24,629 bases of DNA, from the NCBI GenBank assembly GCA_003427395.1, contig BFEA01000990.1:193062-217690 (forward strand), written 5' to 3'. Source of the stretch: Chara braunii (taxonomy: Eukaryota > Streptophyta > Charophyceae > Charales > Characeae). The translations under genes were made by a program, and so were the position numbers. Below are positions 20,877-24,629 of the stretch, in pieces. Each line of letters starts with the position of its first letter. Within the stretch, counting starts at the first letter, position 1. The notes below the pieces were generated by a model, which saw only the letters and a list, made by a program, of their open reading frames with translations, made no database searches and had not been told where the DNA came from.

Positions 20877-21597
20877 CTACGTTGGGGTGAGTCCATGTTC
20901 AGCGCATTGCAACAGTTCGTCCACGGTAGCCTTAAGTGCGGACACACTTTTCCATTTCCTATCTGCAATGTTCAGAATTAGCATCACAGTCCTCCGGGCA
21001 AAATTATTGTCTTTAAACCTGTCCCGGATTGCTTGAAGGAAATCTTCAATACGAGTTCGCTGAGAATACTCTATCATAGTCTGACAAGATGTTTCTTTCT
21101 GCAGGGAGATTGCAAAGCTCATCGCGTCCCCGGCCATACATGAACTACTAGAACTAGCCATGAGGACCCTATCCCAGTATGGTATGCGTTGTTCATACAC
21201 ATAAGACTCTACTGCAACAATCCAATGCAATAAACTCGTTCTTTTTGCCAGTGTAAGTCCACGACACTTTCACTTTGATCTTTTTTACTTCTCCTTCTTC
21301 ATCTTGCTGCACGCCTTTCTTCTTCTTGTCTCCATCTCCTCCATTTCCGTCTCCATCTCCTCCACCTCCTCCGCGGCTACGTGTTAATTTCTCAATCACG
21401 GCGGGGGTAAATGTTTTACTACTCTGCTCGTCTAACTTTTCAATGTATGCTTGCATGTGTTGATCTACTTCTTGAACAGATCTCTGCAGGAAGGTGTTCC
21501 AGACCCCTTCAAACTCGAACTGATGATGTTTAATTTTCTGCACAGTCCTATTTAGTGCAGCCAGTTCTTGCTTGGTGTGGAGAACAGTTTCGGTCAA
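20877..21597 (-). pseudogene. gag core (capsid-like) fragment
   Basis: Two overlapping frames make up this part. The first (21597-21193) continues the coiled coil (ETVLHTKQELAALNR), has a Gly/Asp-rich linker, and ends in SWTYTGKKNEFIALD. The second (21230-20877) continues with MHWIVAVESYVYEQRIPYWD, then IEDFLQAIRDRFKDNNFARR. The pattern of an aromatic/helical segment, then RxDF/AIRDRF, then a leucine-rich helical end is typical of the retrotransposon Gag family that forms the particle shell. A single frame change near 21,230 separates the two. This is domain recognition from pattern only; Gag sequences are poorly conserved. Confidence 0.7.
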
Positions 21598-22305
21598 GAG
21601 GGCAAATTGTTCTTTAGTGGCCGTCTGTTTTTCTCTCTGTGCCTATAATTCTCTTTGCAATCTCTCACCCTCTGTCTGCAGTTTTTTTTTTTCTTCCAGT
21701 TCTTGTCTTTTGGCTGCTAACATCTTGTTATTCAACTCAGCCCGTTTTTCTTCCAACATAAGTTATTTTTCCTTTTTATCTTCAACTGTAGCCAATTTTG
21801 CAATGAAGGAATGATCTCTTTCCTCGTCTGTTTCCTCGACCCTTTCGCTTGTATAACTGTACTGATCAAACTATTCAATGGTCTTAGTTGTATGGTAATC
21901 CCACCAGACTGGCTACTTTCTCCTCTCTCAGGCTGATGTCTGATGAGTCTATCTTCTTTGTCTTTATGCTCTTTTTCTCCTTCTATGGTCTTCAATTCTT
22001 CCTGCAACTCTTATTCCATCTTTCGTTTAACTCCTCCTTTATTATTTCTTCCTCCACCTCAACTTTCTTTTTAATTCTTCTTCTTTCTGTTTCTTTTTCA
22101 GTTCCTTCTCTTTCTTTTTCTCGGCCAAGCGGCGATCTATCTCAGCCTGCTCTGCCGCCGAAATCCCTTGTTTCATCTTCCCTCATCGCATTTCCATCAT
22201 GTGGGAGGCGCATACCCTCCCGAAACCAAGGGGAAAGAAGAAGCGGAACAGTGGTCCCAATAGTACAAAGAGAACCACCATCCCGTATATGGGATAGTCA
22301 TCCAT
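21598..22305 (-). pseudogene. gag N-terminal part: membrane-like segment and coiled coil
   Basis: The ATG at 22305-22303 sits in CCCACCATGG, a near-ideal eukaryotic start context. Residues about 7-29 form a strongly hydrophobic stretch (YGMVVLFVLLGPLFRFFFPL), then a basic stretch. A TGA at 22185-22183 interrupts the frame, after which the same frame continues with a Lys/Glu/Arg-rich coiled coil (EIDRRLAEKKKEKELKKK) to about 22,050. Further coiled-coil pieces (LNNKMLAAKRQELEEKKKLQ) appear in other frames down to 21,600, broken by several stops. Plant Gag proteins normally lack a membrane segment, so this is either an unusual Gag start or another protein fused to it. It could in principle anchor particles to a membrane, but that is inference. 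Confidence 0.6.
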
Positions 22306-23540
22306 GGTGGGGAACAACACAGGAATGACCTCCGCTGGACCACCAACTAGTCTACTTGAGTGGATGTGATTTTTTTTTATTTTTATTTTTTCAAAGTCCG
22401 GATGTCGCTGCTTCGGGATAACGAATTTCAATAATACAAATTAATATACAACCTCCTCTAATCAAGTGCGAAGTAAGAACTCTTTTCTTTTATTTCTTTT
22501 GTTTGCTTGCTGTCTGTCTTGTCACTTCACTGTGACCTTTCTTTATACTTTTGATTGTCTGGCTGTGTCACTTACAATCTGACGTGGCAATCTGACACAA
22601 CTCCCAGTCTAATCCTATCTTCACTACTATACATCGATCCAGATGGCAACGCACTAAGACCAGATGTTGACTCTCTGACCAGATTCAGAATCTGTAACCC
22701 TGAACGTCAGACCAGACCAGACCAAGGTGTTTCGACCAGACAGCAGCAGCGACTACCAGAATGGAGGGGAAAGGTACACAACATAGAGATTTACACTCAA
22801 CAAGGTAAGTGGGCAGGAGGTGCTTCTCTTCTTTGTCGCCGTTGGTGAAGACTCCACGTTCGCTCCAAAACGCTCCAATCGCACAGCAGGTACGTATTCG
22901 TTTTCTCAAACGAATCTTGTTTTTTTCCCTTTTTTTCTTTGTTTTCCTCCTCGTCTTTCGGAAGTAGTTCGGGTAAGTGAACAACCGGTAAGCTCCAGCC
23001 CCAGCACACTGCAGGCCGGTAGACCGGTAGGCCGAGGCTTGGACTTGATCGCTGGGCCAATTACTCGTTGTTTAATGAGGATGCTCTTATCACCTCCGAG
23101 TCATGGGAACCTCCAACGAAGTTTGCCGGAAAAGAAGGGCAAAAAAAATGATGTTCCGGTGACTGTATAACTTGAAGTTAACCACCCCCTCATAGATGCC
23201 ATGCTTTTTTCCTTACACTACCCAAAACACAGTTACGGCCCCACCGTCGTGCTACACGTTTCCTGTCATTTTCCATCCCTTCCAGATGAAAGGATGGGAA
23301 AGGTGCAGCTACCTCAACTTTCAACGTGTGTACCTCATTTACCCACAAGAGGATTTGATGTGTGAATCCAATCCTCTTTGCTAGTGGGGTCTCACCCCAG
23401 AGGCAACGAGCTGGTGTGAAGGTTCACACGAAACTACTCTCCATTGCTGATCTGTCCATCAATCAACCATAGATATCGGTGAAACTCCGACGAAACAGTT
23501 TGTCACAGCCCCTCGTTTGTTGTCCTCTTCTCCTTCTCCC
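22306..23540. other. Region upstream of the gag start; no gene
   Basis: This should hold the element's 5' LTR and primer site. On the minus strand TGGTGGTCCAGCGG (about 22,349-22,336) begins with TGG, as primer binding sites do, but I cannot match it to a specific tRNA. A minus-strand TATAAAG lies near 22,548. No stretch here obviously matches the candidate 3' LTR. Repeats of CAGAC(CAGAC)n occur at about 22,707-22,745. A + strand CAACAAG|GTAAGT at about 22,798-22,809 resembles a splice donor, without a supported exon. Other open frames are motif-free. Confidence 0.5.
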
Positions 23541-23543
23541 TCT

Positions 23544-23567
23544 CTGCCTACGGTTTACCGTAGGCAG
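23544..23567. repeat. Perfect hairpin, 10-bp stem, 4-nt loop
   Basis: CTGCCTACGG (23544-23553) and CCGTAGGCAG (23558-23567) are exact complements around TTTA, and the first and last loop bases could also pair. There is no U-run typical of a bacterial terminator, and the setting is eukaryotic. Function unknown. Confidence 0.85.
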
Positions 23568-23593
23568 TTCTATTTGACGATATATAGTTAATC

Positions 23594-23767
23594 ATGAACT
23601 TCATTGGTCATGCAGAATTTAGAGCGAGCCCAACCAAAGGGAGTGCCTGCTCAGGGAGTGCCTGCCGCAGGGCCTTATGCCGAGGGGCAACCCTCGCAGA
23701 CAGAGCCTCCCAGGGAGTGCCTGCTCTTACCAGCAACCCTAGTATCCTCTCGGGTTGTTCATACTTG

Positions 23768-23798
<31 letters not shown>
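23594..23798 (+). repeat. Short retroposon-like unit ending in A31
   Basis: GGGAGTGCCTGC occurs three times (about 23,639, 23,654 and 23,713) in a GC-rich stretch, followed by A31 at 23768-23798. A GC-rich body with a long A tail and no coding content resembles a SINE or a retroposed RNA. I see no convincing pol III A and B boxes, so the class is undecided. The + strand frame through it ends in poly-Lys from the A tract and is not a gene. Confidence 0.45.
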
Positions 23799-23799
<1 letters not shown>

Positions 23800-23839
23800 G
23801 AAATAGGCCAACTTCCCGGGGTATATCAACAATTTCCCC

Positions 23840-23972
23840 TTTTTTTTTTTTTTTTTTTTTTTGCCCATTTGAGTAGTGCAGCAAGGTCCTTAGCTTTGCT
23901 GGAGGTCACTGGCCTGAGATCAAAGCCCTAATTGCATTCTCACGCTAGGCACTAGGACTTCACCTACGAAGG
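23840..23972 (-). repeat. T23 tract, tail of a possible minus-strand retroposon
   Basis: T23 at 23840-23862 reads as poly(A) on the minus strand. The minus-strand sequence before it (about 23,970-23,863) contains no gene. With A31 only 41 bp to the left in opposite sense, two insertions may have landed tail to tail, or one inverted unit may fold back. Confidence 0.45.
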
Positions 23973-24188
23973 GCATAATACTCACAATAGGACTTTTTTC
24001 CTCTTCTCTGTGGACGTAATTGCTGTTGGGTGCATCCATGGCAGGCCGGAAAGGCCGTCATATACATCCAGGAAAGTCCTCCTGTGAGTATGGCCTAAGC
24101 TCTGGAGGGTATTGGGGCCGGAGTCATCCATGTCTGGCCATAATTGCGGCCCGATACATTTAGGAAAGTACTAGTAAGAATAATATGC
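23973..24188. mobile_element. Foldback / MITE-like unit
   Basis: GCATAATACTCACAATAGGACTTTTTTCCT (arm 1, 23973-24002) is matched in inverted sense by 24162-24188 (about three quarters identical with gaps). A second inverted copy is at 24070-24094 (AGGAAAGTCCTCCTGTGAGTATGGC). The two right-hand arms are each preceded by a similar CATCCATG...GGCC...ATACAT block, so the right half is itself a diverged duplication with a period of about 92 bp. No coding content. It fits a small non-autonomous DNA element with inner duplication. No clear target-site duplication was found. Confidence 0.45.
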
Positions 24189-24207
24189 GACTCGGCATCT
24201 TCCGTTT

Positions 24208-24242
24208 CTTTTTTGTTTTTTTTTTAACCTTGGAATTTTATT
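24208..24242 (-). terminator. Polyadenylation signal and A tail on the minus strand
   Basis: On the minus strand AATAAA (24242-24237) is followed 11 nt later by A10, one C and more A (24225-24209). This is the arrangement of a retroposed mRNA end or a LINE 3' end. The sequence before it (24,243-24,420) is non-coding and contains GGGCACTGGGCCC, a small palindrome-like word. The parent element cannot be named. Confidence 0.5.
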
Positions 24243-24428
24243 TCAAACGGGCCCAGTGCCCAAGGCTTACATCAACATAGCAAAGGATAGCCTAAGGACG
24301 TTGGAGAAGAGAGAAAAGAACAACGAAGCTGGTCGGCACGGGCGACACCCTTGCAGATTCTTCTTTTGCTTTTTCTTTCTCTCCTTTTTTTTTTTTTCCC
24401 CCTTGAAATATCTGCCATATGATTCCAA

Positions 24429-24481
24429 ATCATTCAATCGTTCCAACCCCCCCCCCCAAAAAAAAAAAAATCATTCAATCG
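24429..24481. repeat. 12-bp direct repeat flanking a C/A homopolymer pair
   Basis: ATCATTCAATCG occurs at 24429-24440 and 24470-24481. Between them are TTCCAA, about 11 C and about 13 A. It looks like a short insertion with a target duplication, a slippage event, or an assembly join. A T-rich stretch at about 24,385-24,397 lies to the left. Confidence 0.7.
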
Positions 24482-24629
24482 AGGCCGGGGACCTCACAAT
24501 TCGACCCCGAGTTTATCCTGGCAGCATCAGCCAGTTTCGCTTATTGTTCTCTTCGTACTCAAGTATGAAACCGAGCCTCGCTGAGTGTACACTAAATGAT
24601 GCCTTTTTTCTTTTTTTTTTTTTTTTTTT
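24482..24629. other. No gene; T19 at the window end
   Basis: Unassigned sequence ending in T6-C-T19 (24604-24629), possibly a further minus-strand A tail cut by the window edge. GGTCGAATT on the minus strand (about 24,507-24,499) faintly resembles a pol III B box, but no tRNA fold can be drawn. Confidence 0.4.

Larger units (their letters stand above)
16595..22305 (-). mobile_element. Decayed Ty3/gypsy (chromovirus-type) retrotransposon, internal region
   Basis: Reading from 22,305 down to 16,595, the order is gag, protease, reverse transcriptase, RNase H, integrase, chromodomain-like tail. Integrase after RNase H defines Ty3/gypsy as opposed to copia, and the chromo-like segment after integrase points to the chromovirus branch. 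Every domain is recognisable, yet there are frame changes in gag, protease, RT and integrase, many stops, and one inferred 7-nt insertion. The copy cannot make its proteins. Its age is hard to judge without a matched LTR pair. It is transcriptionally opposite to the unknown gene at 12,476-15,130. Confidence 0.9.

Noticed and set aside
21275-21463. + strand frame with Pro/Ser runs
   Set aside because: Antisense of the Gly/Asp-rich linker of gag.
23608-23868. Minus-strand frame with poly-Lys and poly-Phe
   Set aside because: Reads through the T23 and A31 tracts; not a gene.
24499-24520. tRNA- or SINE-like B box on the minus strand
   Set aside because: Partial match only; no A box at proper distance and no cloverleaf can be drawn.

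Overview
The window looks like nuclear DNA of a eukaryote with a large, repeat-filled genome. It has decayed retrotransposon remains with a plant-type layout (Ty3/gypsy, chromodomain after integrase), long poly(A)/poly(T) tracts, many microsatellites, and several diverged tandem repeat families. It has no operon structure, no bacterial-type gene packing and no intact long ORF. A green-lineage host, perhaps a charophyte alga, would fit, but the host is a guess from element type and general character. I found no rRNA, tRNA or CRISPR.

Layout. 1-205: a GC-rich flank ending at a 34-bp palindrome that matches the Illumina Nextera mate-pair junction adapter, so the left end is probably an assembly chimera. 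206-3,660: an (AC)n microsatellite, three families of diverged tandem repeats, AT-rich low-complexity DNA and a 17-bp-arm inverted repeat. 3,660-5,760: G-poor, A/C-rich DNA without a credible gene. 5,760-9,600: unique-looking AT-moderate DNA with a 134-bp tandem duplication, a roughly 0.8-kb tandem repeat in about 2.3 diverged copies, and a 13-bp-stem hairpin. 10,200-11,800: a second A/C-rich block, with one unassigned 181-codon reading frame on the minus strand. 11,797-11,899: A49 followed by (ATTAAAAA)n.

12,476-15,130 (+ strand): an unrecognised, decayed protein-coding gene, possibly of a mobile element. It has a putative splice acceptor at its start, a helix-rich front part, a Cys cluster, then a long Pro/Thr/Gln/Asn/His-rich part. 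It is broken by at least three frame changes and one in-frame TAG. It ends in a small, very GC-rich palindromic island.

16,595-22,305 (minus strand): a clearly recognisable but dead Ty3/gypsy element in the order gag - protease - reverse transcriptase - RNase H - integrase - chromodomain-like tail. Catalytic landmarks survive (DSG, YLDD, RNase H acidic residues, integrase D-D-x35-E), but the reading frame shifts many times and carries many stops. Its gag starts in a strong ATG context with an apparent membrane segment and a Lys/Glu-rich coiled coil, which is unusual. A purine tract followed by TG at 16,562 suggests where a 3' LTR begins, but I could not find a matching 5' LTR.

23,590-24,629: short retroelement-like debris with poly(A) tails in opposing orientation, a foldback (MITE-like) unit of about 216 bp, and a minus-strand AATAAA-plus-poly(A) end. 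Nothing here forms a working pathway. The window is best read as a graveyard of mobile elements with two or three unexplained coding remnants.
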